From positions 1,714,501 through 1,778,500 of the forward strand of contig NZ_CP072348.1 in NCBI RefSeq assembly GCF_018127925.1: 64,000 nt of DNA, written 5' to 3'. Source of the DNA: Prevotella melaninogenica (GTDB taxonomy: Bacteria; Bacteroidota; Bacteroidia; Bacteroidales; Bacteroidaceae). The notes below the pieces were generated by a model that made no database searches, was not told the origin of the DNA, and saw only the letters and a list, made by a program, of their open reading frames with translations. The position numbers and the translations under genes were made by a program. This document shows positions 1 to 10,196 of this stretch, one piece after another (position 1 is the first letter of the stretch; each line of letters starts with the position of its first letter).

Positions 1-778
1 CAACATAATCAAAGAATCCTGTGACAGCTCTCTCTAATTGTCTTATTTGAATCTCAGATAAGTAGTTTTTGGCTATTGTAACATCTGATTTCAATATTCG
101 ACCATTTGGAGAATTTTTCCAAGTTGTTAGTCCCATGTGTTCTTGGTTGTGGTCAGCTTTCGTGTAGATAATCTCAGCTGCAGTCTGTCCTGTGATTGCA
201 TAGTGAAAACGATTTTGTATCATGGAGTAAAACTCTCGAGTTGTTGGCGCTTGTTTGTCATAATCTGTGCTACATTCTGCATAGATATCTGTTATCTGTT
301 GCCAAATACGTCGTTCGCTTGCGCGGATAGAGCGGATGCGTTCTAAAAGTTCTTTGAAGTAGTCTTTTCCGAAAACATCCTTTCCTTGTTTGAGGCGTTC
401 ATCATCTAATATAAACCCTTTATGGATATATTCTTTTAATATACCAGTTGCCCATTTGCGGAAATTAGTTGCTTTAATAGAATTTACACGATAACCAACA
501 GAGATGATTGCATCAAGATTATAGAATGTCAACTCTCTATTTACGTTACGTTTTCCTTCTTTTTGAACTACCGAGAATTTCTCGGTAGTTGATTCTTCAT
601 TCAATTCTCCTTCTTTGAAAATATTTCTCAGGTGTAGTCCTACATTATCTACAGTACAATCAAAAAGCTGTGATACAGCTTTTTGTGTCATCCATATAGT
701 TTCATCCTTGACAAGCACTTGTACGTTTTCACCACCTTCAGGACTATTGTATAGTAGGAATTGTATTTCGTTGTTCAT
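1..778 (-). CDS. RhuM-family protein, truncated by window edge
   Basis: Reading leftwards from ATG at 776-778, an open frame of about 259 codons runs off the window with no stop. The translation begins MNNEIQFLLYNSPEGGENVQ and continues with IWMTQKAVSQLFDC, NLDAIISVGYRVNS and FRKWATGILKEYI, the pattern of the RhuM/virulence-protein family, followed by a DKQAPTTREFYTMIQNR-type segment. RhuM proteins are of unsettled function. They are common on pathogenicity islands and near restriction-modification or other accessory genes, so the sequence left of the window may be accessory. The MTQKAVSQLFDC part looks like a small winged-helix or helix-turn-helix. The frame assignment is secure; the function is not. 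Confidence 0.85.
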   Translation of the reverse strand, partial: MNNEIQFLLYNSPEGGENVQVLVKDETIWMTQKAVSQLFDCTVDNVGLHLRNIFKEGELNEESTTEKFSVVQKEGKRNVNRELTFYNLDAIISVGYRVNSIKATNFRKWATGILKEYIHKGFILDDERLKQGKDVFGKDYFKELLERIRSIRASERRIWQQITDIYAECSTDYDKQAPTTREFYSMIQNRFHYAITGQTAAEIIYTKADHNQEHMGLTTWKNSPNGRILKSDVTIAKNYLSEIQIRQLERAVTGFFDYV

Positions 779-1171
779 TTATTAATACTCTGCTAATAGT
801 TATATTTTTCTATTACAAAAATAAGAATTTGAGGTTAAAAAAACAAGTATTCAGTATTATTCTTTTAGAAATTAAATCACAATGTGAATTATAAGAGGGT
901 ATTGTATAAAGAATTTTAAGTTTTGCGTATAAGCCTCGAGCGCTTGCCTTTAAAACGTATAGAGCGTAAGAATTGGCTCAAAAGACCAGTCATTTTACTC
1001 GTTTTTAAGCTTATGATGAGCTGATAATTGTTTTTTTATTGCTTTATTTGGACTGATTAAGGTTTGAGAATTATTAGTGTTTGGACAAAACTTTGCACCT
1101 ATTAGTTTGTTATTATCGTCTTACTACGTTCATTATAATGATTATCATGCTCTCTCTTTTGCCCTTTTTAT

Positions 1172-1252
1172 AGATGTGTTGGTGCTCCGCACATGTGGTG
1201 CTGATGCTCCGCACATATCGTGCTGATGGTAAACACCAATGGTGTTGAGCAC
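1172..1252. repeat. GCTCCGCAC/CACCAATGGTG palindromic repeat, site 1
   Basis: Repeats of GTGCTGATGCTCCGCAC with a CACCAATGGTG palindrome lie in the gap between the RhuM gene and metG. The same units recur at 22553-22622 and 45686-45765, always between genes. The rest of the 779-1454 gap is AT-rich and shows no convincing gene. An 87-codon frame here (1145-1408, minus) reads straight through the repeat and the terminator, so it was rejected. Confidence 0.6.
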
Positions 1253-1374
1253 TAAATAGCTTGCAAAAAGTTCTCGAAATGGGAGCGATGTGTTGTTAGG
1301 AAAGAGATATGCTGCCATAAGCAAAGATATCTTCTTTGATAAAGGGAGACTTACGTTTACGAAAACAAAACGAA

Positions 1375-1422
1375 AAAAGGCAATTATAACGTGTGGTGAT
1401 TCACACATTATAATTGCCTTTT
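1375..1422. terminator. Intrinsic terminator after metG
   Basis: A 15 bp inverted repeat (AAAAGGCAATTATAA and its complement) has an inner GTGTG/CACAC stem. On the minus strand it is followed by a run of T. It lies 33 bp past the metG stop. The sequence is symmetric enough to act in both directions. Confidence 0.8.
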
Positions 1423-1454
1423 AAGGTTATCTGAAAAAGCCGATTAGGCTTATC

Positions 1455-3518
1455 TTATCCCACTTGACTACCTGGCTTCACCTCACCCATAGTTGTTGTT
1501 ACAGAGAGGGAACCATCGAAGTTAACGGCAGAGAGAATCATTCCCTGGCTCTCGATGCCCATCATCTTACGAGGAGCAAAGTTAGCAACGAAGAGAACGT
1601 CCTTACCAGTGAGCTGCTCTGGCTCGTAGTAGGCTGCAATACCACTGAGAATGGTGCGCTCAACACCCGAACCATCGTCGATAGTGAACTGCAAGAGCTT
1701 CTTACTCTTCTTCACCTTCTCACACTTGATGATATGTCCTACACGGATATCAAGCTTCTCGAAGTCTTCGAAAGGAATGTCCTTCTTGATAGGTTCAGCC
1801 TTGTAGGAAGCGGCTTCGTTAGCCTTCTTAGTCTCTTCCAACTTACGCAACTGAGCCTCGATAGCCTCATCCTCAATCTTCTCGAAGAGCAACTCAGGCT
1901 CAGCCAACTGCTTACCAGCTGGGAGAAGGTCGGTAGAACCAAGTTCACTCCACTCATACTCCGTCATGTTTATCATCTCACGGAGTTTCTTACTGCTGAA
2001 TGGCAAGAATGGTTCGAAGGCAATACTGAGGTTAGCAACGAGCTGAAGCGAGATGTAGAGAATAGTCTCCACACGCTTAGGGTCGGTCTTCCAAAGCTTC
2101 CAAGGCTCTGTCTCTGCAATGTATTTGTTACCGATGCGGGCGAGGTTCATAGCCTCTTTCTGTGCCTCACGGAACTTAAAGATTTCAAGATAGGACTCAA
2201 CTTTCTCCTTAACATCCTTGAACTCTTGGATAGTCTGGCGGTCAATCTCCTCCAATTCACCACAAGCAGGAACCACACCATTCCAATACTTCTTGGTCAA
2301 TTGCAGTGCACGGTTAACGAAGTTACCATATACAGCAACGAGTTCAGAGTTGTTACGCTCTTGGAAGTCTTTCCAAGTGAAGTTGTTATCTTTGGTTTCT
2401 GGTGCGTTAGCAGTCAGTACATAGCGTAGTACATCCTGCTTTCCTTCAAAGTCGCGGAGGTACTCGTGGAGCCATACCGCCCAGTTCTTACTTGTAGAAA
2501 TCTTATCGTCTTCAAGGTTAAGGAACTCGTTTGATGGTACGTTATCAGGCAAAATATAATCGCCATGCGCCTTCAACATAGTTGGGAAGATAAGACAGTG
2601 GAACACGATGTTGTCCTTTCCAATGAAGTGAACAATACGTGTCTCTGGGTCTTGCCACCACTTCTGCCAGTTGCCGAAGTGCTCTGGATCCTTTTCGCAA
2701 AGCTCCTTTGTGTTTGAAATATAGCCGATAGGCGCATCAAACCATACGTAAAGCACCTTGCCCTCAGCTCCCTCTACTGGTACAGGAATACCCCAATCAA
2801 GGTCGCGGGTCATAGCACGTGGCTGGAGATCCATGTCTAACCAGCTCTTACACTGACCATAAACGTTTGGTCTCCACTCCTTATGATCCTCCAAAATCCA
2901 CTGCTTCAGCCACTCTTGATAGTCATTCAAAGGCAGGTACCAGTTCTTAGTACGCTTGATGATAGGCTGTGAACCAGAGATGGTTGAGTGAGGATTCTTC
3001 AGTTCCATAGGGCTAAGGTCACTACCACACTTCTCGCATTGGTCGCCATAAGCATTTGGATTGCCACAGTGAGGACACTCACCCATGATATAACGGTCGG
3101 CAAGGAACTGGTGAGCTTCTTCATCATAGTACTGCTCACTCTCCTTCTCGACGAGCTTACCATCATCATATAGCTTACGGAAGAAGTCTGAAGCAAACTT
3201 GTGGTGAGTCTCACTTGTTGTGCGACTATAGATGTCGAAGGAGATACCAAACTCTTCAAAAGAGTCCTTTATCAACTTATGATAACGGTCACATACGTCC
3301 TGTGGGGTGATACCTTCCTTCTTAGCACGGATGGTGATAGGCACACCATGCTCGTCACTACCACCAATGAAAGCAACTTCACGCTTCTTCAATCGGAGAT
3401 AACGAACGTAGATATCGGCAGGAACATATACACCAGCAAGGTGTCCTATATGTACACCTCCATTCGCATAAGGCAATGCTGCGGTAACAGTGGTGCGCTT
3501 AAATTTCTTTTCTTCCAT
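1455..3518 (-). CDS. metG: Methionyl-tRNA synthetase
   Basis: This class I aminoacyl-tRNA synthetase charges tRNA-Met in the cytoplasm. It is 687 aa, the full length for the MetG1 type with a C-terminal tRNA-binding domain. The catalytic core shows the HIGH motif at residues 23-26 ([10 protein letters not shown]), a zinc knuckle near 145-162 (CPHCG and CEKCG pairs) and a KMSKS-equivalent DKISTSKN near 335. The C-terminal ~100 residues ([12 protein letters not shown] onward) are the Trbp111/EMAP-II OB-fold used for dimerisation and tRNA binding. It is monocistronic: its own promoter lies upstream and a strong terminator follows it. Confidence 0.98.
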   Translation of the reverse strand: MEEKKFKRTTVTAALPYANGGVHIGHLAGVYVPADIYVRYLRLKKREVAFIGGSDEHGVPITIRAKKEGITPQDVCDRYHKLIKDSFEEFGISFDIYSRTTSETHHKFASDFFRKLYDDGKLVEKESEQYYDEEAHQFLADRYIMGECPHCGNPNAYGDQCEKCGSDLSPMELKNPHSTISGSQPIIKRTKNWYLPLNDYQEWLKQWILEDHKEWRPNVYGQCKSWLDMDLQPRAMTRDLDWGIPVPVEGAEGKVLYVWFDAPIGYISNTKELCEKDPEHFGNWQKWWQDPETRIVHFIGKDNIVFHCLIFPTMLKAHGDYILPDNVPSNEFLNLEDDKISTSKNWAVWLHEYLRDFEGKQDVLRYVLTANAPETKDNNFTWKDFQERNNSELVAVYGNFVNRALQLTKKYWNGVVPACGELEEIDRQTIQEFKDVKEKVESYLEIFKFREAQKEAMNLARIGNKYIAETEPWKLWKTDPKRVETILYISLQLVANLSIAFEPFLPFSSKKLREMINMTEYEWSELGSTDLLPAGKQLAEPELLFEKIEDEAIEAQLRKLEETKKANEAASYKAEPIKKDIPFEDFEKLDIRVGHIIKCEKVKKSKKLLQFTIDDGSGVERTILSGIAAYYEPEQLTGKDVLFVANFAPRKMMGIESQGMILSAVNFDGSLSVTTTMGEVKPGSQVG

Positions 3519-3545
3519 ATCTGTTTGATTATTTATTATCTACTG

Positions 3546-3553
3546 CAAAGTTA
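3546..3553 (-). promoter_or_regulatory. Bacteroidota -7 box of metG
   Basis: On the minus strand this reads TAACTTTG followed by CAG, a match to the Bacteroidota -7 consensus TAnnTTTG. It lies about 28 bp before the metG ATG. No SAM or T-box type leader fits in this short space. Confidence 0.65.
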
Positions 3554-3628
3554 CAGTAAATAAGAGAAACGACAAAAGAAATATAGATAAAAGCCTTAAG
3601 AGTGTTATGCAGTTATCATGATTTTGTT

Positions 3629-3636
3629 TACCTTTG
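3629..3636 (+). promoter_or_regulatory. Bacteroidota -7 box of kup
   Basis: TACCTTTG followed by CATCC, 24 bp before the kup ATG. It matches TAnnTTTG exactly. The metG and kup promoters diverge from the same short gap. Confidence 0.65.
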
Positions 3637-3660
3637 CATCCGTTTTAAGATATAATAAGA

Positions 3661-5655
3661 ATGACACGGGATAACAATTGTAGTGTTTCTGCACGCCATA
3701 AACTAAGTTTAATGGGCGTTATTGTAACCTTAGGTATTGTTTTCGGAGATATAGGTACATCTCCTTTGTATGTGATGAAGGCTATTGTTAGGGCTGGAAA
3801 CCCTGTTAATGCTGAATATATCATCGGTGCAGTGTCGTGTATTATATGGACATTAACCCTACAAACGACTGTTAAATATGTCTTAATAGCCCTTCGCGCG
3901 GATAATAAAGGAGAGGGCGGAATACTCGCTTTGTATGCTTTAATACGTCGACATAGTCGTAAATGGTTTTATTTCTTAGCGATTATTGGTGCCAGTACGC
4001 TGATAGCTGATGGTGTAATAACGCCTTCTATTACAGTTCTTTCTGCTATAGAGGGATTGAAGGTCTATGAACCAGAGACCCCAGTTGTGCCTATTGCCCT
4101 TTGTATTGTTACTGTTTTGTTCTTCATTCAGCAATTTGGAACGAATATGATTGGCAAGTTGTTTGGTCCATTAATGCTCTTATGGTTCTCGATGTTGGGT
4201 GTGTTAGGAGCTATGCATATCGGTGATTATATTCCTATTCTGCAAGCTTTCAATCCTTTACATGCCATCCGCTTGCTGACGAGTAACCCAGAGTGGTTCT
4301 TAATCTTGGGTGCAGTGTTCCTTTGTACGACTGGTGCTGAGGCCTTATACTCCGACTTAGGGCATTGTGGAATTAATAATATCCGTACGAGTTGGGCCTT
4401 TGTCAAGGTCATGTTAATCCTCAACTATCTTGGTCAAGGGGCTTGGATAATTGCACATGTCGATAATCTTACCTCTGGGTTGAACCCTTTTTATGCCATT
4501 ATGCCCCACGGTATGCTCTTTTTCGGTATCGTCATGGCAACGATAGCAGCCATCATTGCGAGTCAAGCATTGATTAGTGGGTCGTTTACTATCTTCAGTG
4601 AAGCAATGAACTTGAAGTTTTGGCCACGTCAGAAGATTAAGTATCCGACCGATGTTAAGGGACAACTTTACATTCCATTTGTCAATATGTCGCTCTTTAT
4701 CTTATGTGTGATTGTGATACTTTTCTTCCAGAGTTCGGAGCGAATGGAGGCTGCTTACGGCTTGTCAATCACGATAACTATGCTCATGACTACCTTCCTC
4801 TTGAGTGCTTATCTTACTATTCGTCGAGTAAATCATTGGCTAACACTTCTGTTCCTTATCGTCTTTGTCGGTTTGGAGAGTATCTTCTTCGTCGCAAACA
4901 TGGCAAAGTTTATGAATGGAGGTTGGGTAACCATGCTTCTTGCCAGTGTGATGATAGCAATCATGTATGTGTGGTATAATGCCACAACCATTCGTAATTC
5001 GCAGATACAGATACGTGATGTTCGTGAATCATTCAGTATTATTTCCGATATTAAGAACGATGATTCAATCCCTAAGTATGCGACAAATATCGTCTATCCC
5101 ACCAAACTTGGAGGTAAATACGACATCGAACAGAAGATTCTCTATTCAATCATTAATAAGCATCCAATGCGTGCTGACCATTATTTCTTGCTGCATATAG
5201 ACTATCAAGACAGTCCTTCAACACTGGAGTATGACGTTACCACGCTTGTTCCCGCTACTCTTTATCGTATCAATCTACGGTTAGGATTCCGCATCCACCC
5301 ACTTGTCAATCGTTATTTTAGGCAGATAATCGAGGATATGGTGGCTAATAATGAGTTCTCTCTTGCGTCATCTTATCCTTCACTGGCTAAGCATAATGTG
5401 ATGGGAAACTTCGTATTTGTGCTTATTAATAGGATTTATTCAACCTTCACTTCTTTCTCTTTTAAGGAGCGACTTATCATGGATGCCTATGAATGGATCG
5501 ACCATTTGAAATTGAGTATAACACGTTCTTTAGGTCTGAATACGAGTAACGTCTTGATAGAGAACGTACCACTCACGGTGAAGTCACATGCTAAAAAGGC
5601 AGGAAATGGTATTCCAAGGGTTGAAAGAATTGAGGAAAATGGGGACTTTCATTAA
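3661..5655 (+). CDS. kup: Kup-type potassium uptake transporter
   Basis: An inner-membrane K+ importer, probably a K+/H+ symporter like other Kup/HAK/KT proteins. The 664 aa length is normal. Near the N-terminus is the family signature GDIGTSPLYVMKAI, followed by about twelve hydrophobic segments over the first ~450 residues (for example GASTLIADGVITPSITVLSA and LMLLWFSMLGVLGA). A hydrophilic C-terminal cytoplasmic domain of ~200 residues follows. The start gives the usual short N-terminus ahead of LSLMGVIVTLGIVFGDIG. The gene stands alone and converges on the RluA-type gene, with repeat copy R1-A between them. Confidence 0.96.
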   Translation: MTRDNNCSVSARHKLSLMGVIVTLGIVFGDIGTSPLYVMKAIVRAGNPVNAEYIIGAVSCIIWTLTLQTTVKYVLIALRADNKGEGGILALYALIRRHSRKWFYFLAIIGASTLIADGVITPSITVLSAIEGLKVYEPETPVVPIALCIVTVLFFIQQFGTNMIGKLFGPLMLLWFSMLGVLGAMHIGDYIPILQAFNPLHAIRLLTSNPEWFLILGAVFLCTTGAEALYSDLGHCGINNIRTSWAFVKVMLILNYLGQGAWIIAHVDNLTSGLNPFYAIMPHGMLFFGIVMATIAAIIASQALISGSFTIFSEAMNLKFWPRQKIKYPTDVKGQLYIPFVNMSLFILCVIVILFFQSSERMEAAYGLSITITMLMTTFLLSAYLTIRRVNHWLTLLFLIVFVGLESIFFVANMAKFMNGGWVTMLLASVMIAIMYVWYNATTIRNSQIQIRDVRESFSIISDIKNDDSIPKYATNIVYPTKLGGKYDIEQKILYSIINKHPMRADHYFLLHIDYQDSPSTLEYDVTTLVPATLYRINLRLGFRIHPLVNRYFRQIIEDMVANNEFSLASSYPSLAKHNVMGNFVFVLINRIYSTFTSFSFKERLIMDAYEWIDHLKLSITRSLGLNTSNVLIENVPLTVKSHAKKAGNGIPRVERIEENGDFH

Positions 5656-5658
5656 AAG

Positions 5659-6225
5659 CGTTGCTTGTTAATAGAATGAGATTAACCTACATATATGGTA
5701 TGATTACCCTCTATTAGATGGTTTTAGAACGGCGGATAAACTGCACGATAAACATAATTAGGTGCGATGTTTATCTGCCTTCTACAAACAACTTATTCCC
5801 TCATTAGTTGAAGTTTGTAAACTATTTTCATACGGTCCGAAGCCAATACATGCTCTTTTGGCTTCTAAAAGATGCCCAATTGACTTGCAAAAGATGCTCT
5901 TTAAGCCCCTTACTAACGCCCTTTTGAAGTCCAATTAAGCACCTTTTACTTTGCTATTTTATAACTAACTGATTTGCTGTTGATTACAAATCCGCTTTTT
6001 ATATGTGGTTTTGCCGTTATTTATTGATGTCTTATTCGAAATTGTGTAATGATTTTTCAAACCCTTATCTGCAGATTTTCGGAGTCTAAAAAGAAATGAT
6101 TTTTAATGTCAGAGGATGATAAAAGGACAGATAGTTAACTGTATTAGCTATGTTTTTATTTAATGAGTAACTTCGATTCTTCTGCAAAAGCAATACGGAA
6201 GAACCGAAAAGCGAAGAGTAGATAG
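5659..6225 (+). repeat. Dispersed intergenic repeat R1, copy A
   Basis: This fills the gap between the converging kup and RluA genes. Alignment by eye to seven other copies shows the same order of blocks: AATAGAATGAGATTAA, GATGGTTTTAGAACGG, CAAACAACTTATTCC, then a highly conserved ~100 bp core (TGCTCTTTTGGCTTCTAAAA to AATTAAGCACCTTTT), then TTATAACTAACTGATT and GTAATGATTTTTCAAA. The end pieces are degenerate in this copy. It has no open frame of note. Confidence 0.8.
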
Positions 6226-6234
6226 CTTCGATAC

Positions 6235-7950
6235 CTATAAAGGAGTATCAAAACTCATCCGCTCTTGGGTTATGGGATGGGTGAATTCAAGGTGAGCTGC
6301 GTGTAACCAAAGGCATTCAGCTCGTTGTCCGTAGAGGTTGTCTCCTATGATAGGAGTACCCAATCCGTCTGGATGAGCACAATGAACGCGCAGCTGGTGG
6401 GTACGACCTGTCAGCGGATAGAGCTCAATCTTCACTGCTTTCAATGTTTCTTTTCCGTATGTTGTCTTACCGATAAGGCGATACTCGGTGATAGCTGGCT
6501 TCCCATTAGTTCTATCAACACGCTGCCGAGGACGGTCGTCTGGGTCGGGAGAGAGTGGAAGTTCTATCCGTCCCTCTGTTGGTAAATGTTTGTCAAGGAT
6601 AGAGAGAGGAAGTAAAGCAACATACTTCTTCTTGACAGTTCGCCTAATAAACTGTGCTTGCAAAGCCTTATGGACCTCAGAAGTACGCGCAACAACGAGT
6701 AAACCACTTGTTGCCATGTCTAATCGATGTACCATAAATGCATCGCTCTTACCCTTCCATCGTTCGCAAAGAATACTATAAATGGATGCTTGATTACCTT
6801 TCCCAGGAACAGAAAGTAAGCCCGACGGTTTGACAACCACTGCAAGATAATCGTCTTCATAGAGTATTTTTAGCCCTTCAGAAGGTACGGTTTCTGTTTC
6901 ATTATTTATCCTATCGCACTCCTTATAGTCAACGTCTATCCCTTCCAACATCCACTCCAAGATCGGTTTACACTTTCCATTACAAGCAGGATAGTAGTTT
7001 CCATGCTGTCTTATCTCGGTCTTTGGCGATGGTCCCCACCAAAACATTGCCATGCTAATAGGCTTATAACCATGTAGAAAAGCATATTGTAAGAGCTTTG
7101 GTTCACAGCATTCACCTGCGCCAGAAGGTGGAAGTAGTGAAGCTGCGAGACTCTCCTTGGCAGCACGTTCAGCAGTATTTACACTTGTTATATGGGCAGC
7201 CTTCGTACGTGCAGGACTATTCTTCAGATAGTAATCACGGAAGATATCGAGTAAGTTCTTACGCTCTCCGTGTGCATTGAGCAGTGAGAACTGAGAGAAA
7301 AGCCAACGTTGAAGACGATCAGACTTCATTTTTCGCTCTCGTTTCCAAGCTGTTATCTGTTCTTGATAGCTGCTCACAACTGTCTGTGCAGCGGTAATCT
7401 GTTCAGCATAAGCCTTTTTCTTACGTTGCAATTCGGCTTTAAGAAACTGGCTCTGACGTGTCATCTCATTGCGTTCTGCCTCTGAAATAAAAGCCTCCTT
7501 ACGTCGTTTGTCACGTAAGAACTTGGCACCTTGCAGCACTCTCCGTGCTTCTTCGATAGCCTTTTCTGCCTCTTGCTGAATCGATTTTAGGTTTTCCTGT
7601 GCCTGTCGATAGGCTGTTGAGGCTTTTAGTTGGGCTATCTTTTGATTCAATTGGGTAATCTCAGCCTCATGAATCTTGAAGTAACCATCGGGCTGGAGAT
7701 AGTCGAAAACAGCAGGAACAAAGTCTTCTCCCTCATCAGCTATCTGTCCAGAGTAGGCTTGCAGATAGCCAACCTCTCCGTTTCGCTCAACAATCAGAAC
7801 GCCATACATCTTCCCTTCGATTGGTTCAATAGGGAGATTTGCCTGCAACAGCTTGACTGCTGCACGGCAAAGAGCGTCCGGTTCGTAATCGAAAGGATTA
7901 TTAAACCGAGCGGGTAGGGGATGTTCTGATAGGATAGGATGGAACTTCAT
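6235..7950 (-). CDS. RluA-family RNA pseudouridine synthase with coiled-coil N-terminal extension
   Basis: Converts a specific rRNA or tRNA uridine to pseudouridine. The C-terminal ~210 residues are the catalytic RluA domain: LYEDDYLAVVVKPSGLLSVPG, then HRLDMATSGLLVVART, which carries the catalytic Asp, and GRTHQLRVHCAH near the end. The N-terminal ~350 residues form an extension with a long charged coiled coil (roughly residues 110-230, rich in K/E/A/Q) and a Cys-containing segment (YYPACNGKCKPILEWML), seen in the larger Bacteroidota members. I place the start at MKFHPILSEH, because the promoter box TACCTTTG lies only 3 bp before that ATG. An upstream in-frame start at 7977 would lie before the promoter. 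The target RNA cannot be read from sequence. Confidence 0.9.
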   Translation of the reverse strand: MKFHPILSEHPLPARFNNPFDYEPDALCRAAVKLLQANLPIEPIEGKMYGVLIVERNGEVGYLQAYSGQIADEGEDFVPAVFDYLQPDGYFKIHEAEITQLNQKIAQLKASTAYRQAQENLKSIQQEAEKAIEEARRVLQGAKFLRDKRRKEAFISEAERNEMTRQSQFLKAELQRKKKAYAEQITAAQTVVSSYQEQITAWKRERKMKSDRLQRWLFSQFSLLNAHGERKNLLDIFRDYYLKNSPARTKAAHITSVNTAERAAKESLAASLLPPSGAGECCEPKLLQYAFLHGYKPISMAMFWWGPSPKTEIRQHGNYYPACNGKCKPILEWMLEGIDVDYKECDRINNETETVPSEGLKILYEDDYLAVVVKPSGLLSVPGKGNQASIYSILCERWKGKSDAFMVHRLDMATSGLLVVARTSEVHKALQAQFIRRTVKKKYVALLPLSILDKHLPTEGRIELPLSPDPDDRPRQRVDRTNGKPAITEYRLIGKTTYGKETLKAVKIELYPLTGRTHQLRVHCAHPDGLGTPIIGDNLYGQRAECLWLHAAHLEFTHPITQERMSFDTPL

Positions 7951-7968
7951 GGTGCAAAGGTAAGGAAT

Positions 7969-8056
7969 AGTTGACAAGTAAACAAGTTTACGAGTAGATG
8001 AGTTGATTGTTTTGGAGTTGATAAGTAGACAAGTTGACGAGTGAACAAGTTACTTG
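7969..8056. repeat. TTGACAAGT/GACGAGT degenerate repeat, site 1
   Basis: Short near-repeats of TTGACAAGT, GACGAGT and AACAAGTT follow one another ahead of the patatin gene. The same words recur at 14391-14428 and 51536-51585. All three sites are intergenic. Confidence 0.5.
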
Positions 8057-8152
8057 CTTTTGAGGAAATATGAAGATTGTTGGAGAAATGAAAAGCAACA
8101 ATAAAAGGAAAAAGCACGCTTTTCTCTTAGAAAAAACATTACTTTTGTCGCT

Positions 8153-9139
8153 ATGAAAAAATACTTACTTGTATTTCTGATGCTGATATGCTGTGGTCTA
8201 TCTGTGATGGCACAGCAACAGAACGAAGGTGGGAAGACCCGCCCAAAGGTGGGACTTGTGCTTGGTGGCGGTGGTGCGAAAGGTGCTGCAGCCATAGGAA
8301 TACTAAAGGAGTTGGAGCGAGAAAAGATTCCTATTGACTATATTGCTGGAACAAGTATAGGAGCGATTATTGGCGGATTATACGCACAGGGCTATCGTGC
8401 AGATGACCTCGAAAAACTCTTCCGCTCGCAGAATTGGTTGGCACTTTTGGCAGATAGAGACACAACATTGGTTGGAAAGGTCTATAAAGAGGAAGATGGT
8501 GTAATCTATCTCTTTGGCTTTCCTGTGCGTAAAAAGGCTGATGCTGATAAAAATACAGGGTTCTGGATGTTGCATGGTGACCATGTCTATAATTTCCTTG
8601 ACTCACTCGTCAGTCGTTCTCCAGTACAACGTGGTATCGTTAAGCAGGCTATTCCCTTCTCGTGTGTAGCCTTTGACATCCGTCGTCAACAAGAAATAGT
8701 CCTTGATACTGGTTCCATGGCGCGTAATATGCGTGCCAGTATGGCTATTCCCGGTGCGTTCAAACCTGTGCAGATAGACACACTGATGCTGGTGGATGGC
8801 GGTATGGGCAATAATCTTCCAGTGGATGTTGTACGAAAGATGGGGGCAGATATCGTTATTGCCGTCGACCTTCAACAGCGCAAACATGATGACTATCGTT
8901 CGCCTTTCGGCTTTCTGAAAGGACTGGGAGGTATCTTAGATTGGTTGGCAGAACGTCCTGATATAAAGAAATATAATGTCAATCGCATGAAAGCCGACCT
9001 CTATATTAATCCCGATTTAGGTTCTTATGGTGTCACCGACTTCAATGCAAAGGCGATAAAAGCTATCCTTAAAATAGGCGAGGATACTGGTATTCTGTAT
9101 CGAAAGCAGTTAGGGACGTTCATGAAAGACCATCAATGA
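8153..9139 (+). CDS. Patatin-like phospholipase, exported
   Basis: A serine acyl-hydrolase of the RssA/patatin family. A signal peptide (about residues 1-21, ending in VMAQ) precedes the oxyanion motif GGGGAKG at 38-44, the nucleophile elbow GTSIG with Ser68, and the DGG motif with the partner Asp near 215. Together these make a complete Ser-Asp dyad. The length of 328 aa corresponds to a bare patatin domain, without the POTRA/beta-barrel tail of PlpD-type proteins. Export implies a periplasmic or outer-membrane site of action on phospholipids or other acyl esters. A promoter box TACTTTTG lies just before the ATG, and a hairpin terminator follows. Confidence 0.9.
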   Translation: MKKYLLVFLMLICCGLSVMAQQQNEGGKTRPKVGLVLGGGGAKGAAAIGILKELEREKIPIDYIAGTSIGAIIGGLYAQGYRADDLEKLFRSQNWLALLADRDTTLVGKVYKEEDGVIYLFGFPVRKKADADKNTGFWMLHGDHVYNFLDSLVSRSPVQRGIVKQAIPFSCVAFDIRRQQEIVLDTGSMARNMRASMAIPGAFKPVQIDTLMLVDGGMGNNLPVDVVRKMGADIVIAVDLQQRKHDDYRSPFGFLKGLGGILDWLAERPDIKKYNVNRMKADLYINPDLGSYGVTDFNAKAIKAILKIGEDTGILYRKQLGTFMKDHQ

Positions 9140-9166
9140 TGATTTATTTTTATGAAAATAACTTGT

Positions 9167-9203
9167 AACAATGCTGTTTTAAGGTTTTCAAAACAGCATT
9201 GTT
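9167..9203. terminator. Hairpin between patatin gene and ADP-ribosylglycohydrolase gene
   Basis: A perfect 14 bp inverted repeat, AACAATGCTGTTTT with its complement, and a 9-nt loop. It lies between two converging genes, so it can serve both. The T run after it is weak. Confidence 0.7.
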
Positions 9204-9238
9204 AGACTTGATAAAGCATAATTCTAAAAGGCTTAAAG

Positions 9239-10042
9239 TTATCTTTTTTTAGTTCCACAGCTATCTTGTATACGCTCATAAAACTGTTCGAGAATAATGA
9301 GCATATCATCTGGCAAGTAGCTGATTGCCTTTTCGATTATCCATTCTGGCACAGGATAATAGGCTTCGGCAACCGAACCTGCGATGCAAGCCTTCGTGTC
9401 AGTATCTCCATCACATAGGACAGCAAGCCGGATTGTTTCCTCAAAACTGTTGCCATCCATGAAGCAACGCAATGCCATCGGTATGGTTTCTTGGCATGTG
9501 CTATCAAAGTGTCCTTCAGAACCAATCTTCTTAATATCCCGCATAGGTGGTAACTTATATCCAAAGAACTTCTCAACTTTGCGCTCGACATCCGACTTAG
9601 AAAAGCGCATCAAGCGTAGCCAACAGATAGCTTCAGCAATACATTGTGCACCCTTAATGCCTTCGGGGTGGTTATGACTTACGATAGCACTCTTCTTAGC
9701 TTCCTCAATTACATCCTCCCACTCGTCGAATAGCCACCCAATAGGGCTGACACGCATCGCAGAACCATTGCCAAATGAATCCGTAGGCTGGGGATTGTCA
9801 GCGTTAATCCATTGGTAGAATCGCTTACCATATCCGCCCATCGGGTCTGGATAACGCCGACACCAATCGAGCAGACTGTCCTTGTAATCACGCTCATTCA
9901 GCACTGCATCAGCAATAGCGATGGTACAAATCGTATCATCTGTGTAAGAACAATCAGGGGTAAAAAGCTCAAAGCTTTTCAGTGGGGCTGGTCCAAATTC
10001 AAAGCGTGAGCCAACGATGTCTCCTATAATAGCACCAATCAT
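9239..10042 (-). CDS. ADP-ribosylglycohydrolase (DraG) family protein
   Basis: Predicted to remove ADP-ribose from proteins or small molecules in the cytoplasm, using a two-Mg centre. At 267 aa it is the normal length for the all-alpha DraG fold. The metal-binding signatures are present: GAIIGDIVGSRFE at the N-terminus, YTDDTICTIAIADA near residue 33, and DGDTDTKACIAGSVAEAYY in the C-terminal half. The start sits after an AGAAGAAAAG stretch that could act as a purine-rich ribosome site. It has no toxin partner next to it, so it is not an obvious DarT/DarG-type pair. Its substrate is unknown. Confidence 0.88.
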   Translation of the reverse strand: MIGAIIGDIVGSRFEFGPAPLKSFELFTPDCSYTDDTICTIAIADAVLNERDYKDSLLDWCRRYPDPMGGYGKRFYQWINADNPQPTDSFGNGSAMRVSPIGWLFDEWEDVIEEAKKSAIVSHNHPEGIKGAQCIAEAICWLRLMRFSKSDVERKVEKFFGYKLPPMRDIKKIGSEGHFDSTCQETIPMALRCFMDGNSFEETIRLAVLCDGDTDTKACIAGSVAEAYYPVPEWIIEKAISYLPDDMLIILEQFYERIQDSCGTKKR

Positions 10043-10196
10043 AACTTTTCTTCTTTAAGCTCTCCGTTTCTTGAGAGGGAATTGAAAAATACTATGGGGT
10101 ATATGTTTTCTTTAGGTTGTTAGTAGTAAATCTATATAAAAAATGATAATCAGCCTCTTTACTCTTAACAATGAGAGGGAAAGGCTTGATGTTTAG

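Noticed and set aside
1145-1408. An 87-codon minus-strand frame between RhuM and metG
   Set aside because: It runs through the metG terminator hairpin and the GCTCCGCAC repeat; no promoter or family resemblance.
1464-2429. A 321-codon plus-strand frame opposite metG
   Set aside because: It is the complement of a well-conserved synthetase gene, has no family resemblance of its own, and is a by-product of metG codon use.
9239-10042. A DarT/DarG-like toxin-antitoxin pair around the ADP-ribosylglycohydrolase
   Set aside because: Neighbouring genes are a patatin lipase and a tRNA; no ADP-ribosyltransferase gene is adjacent.
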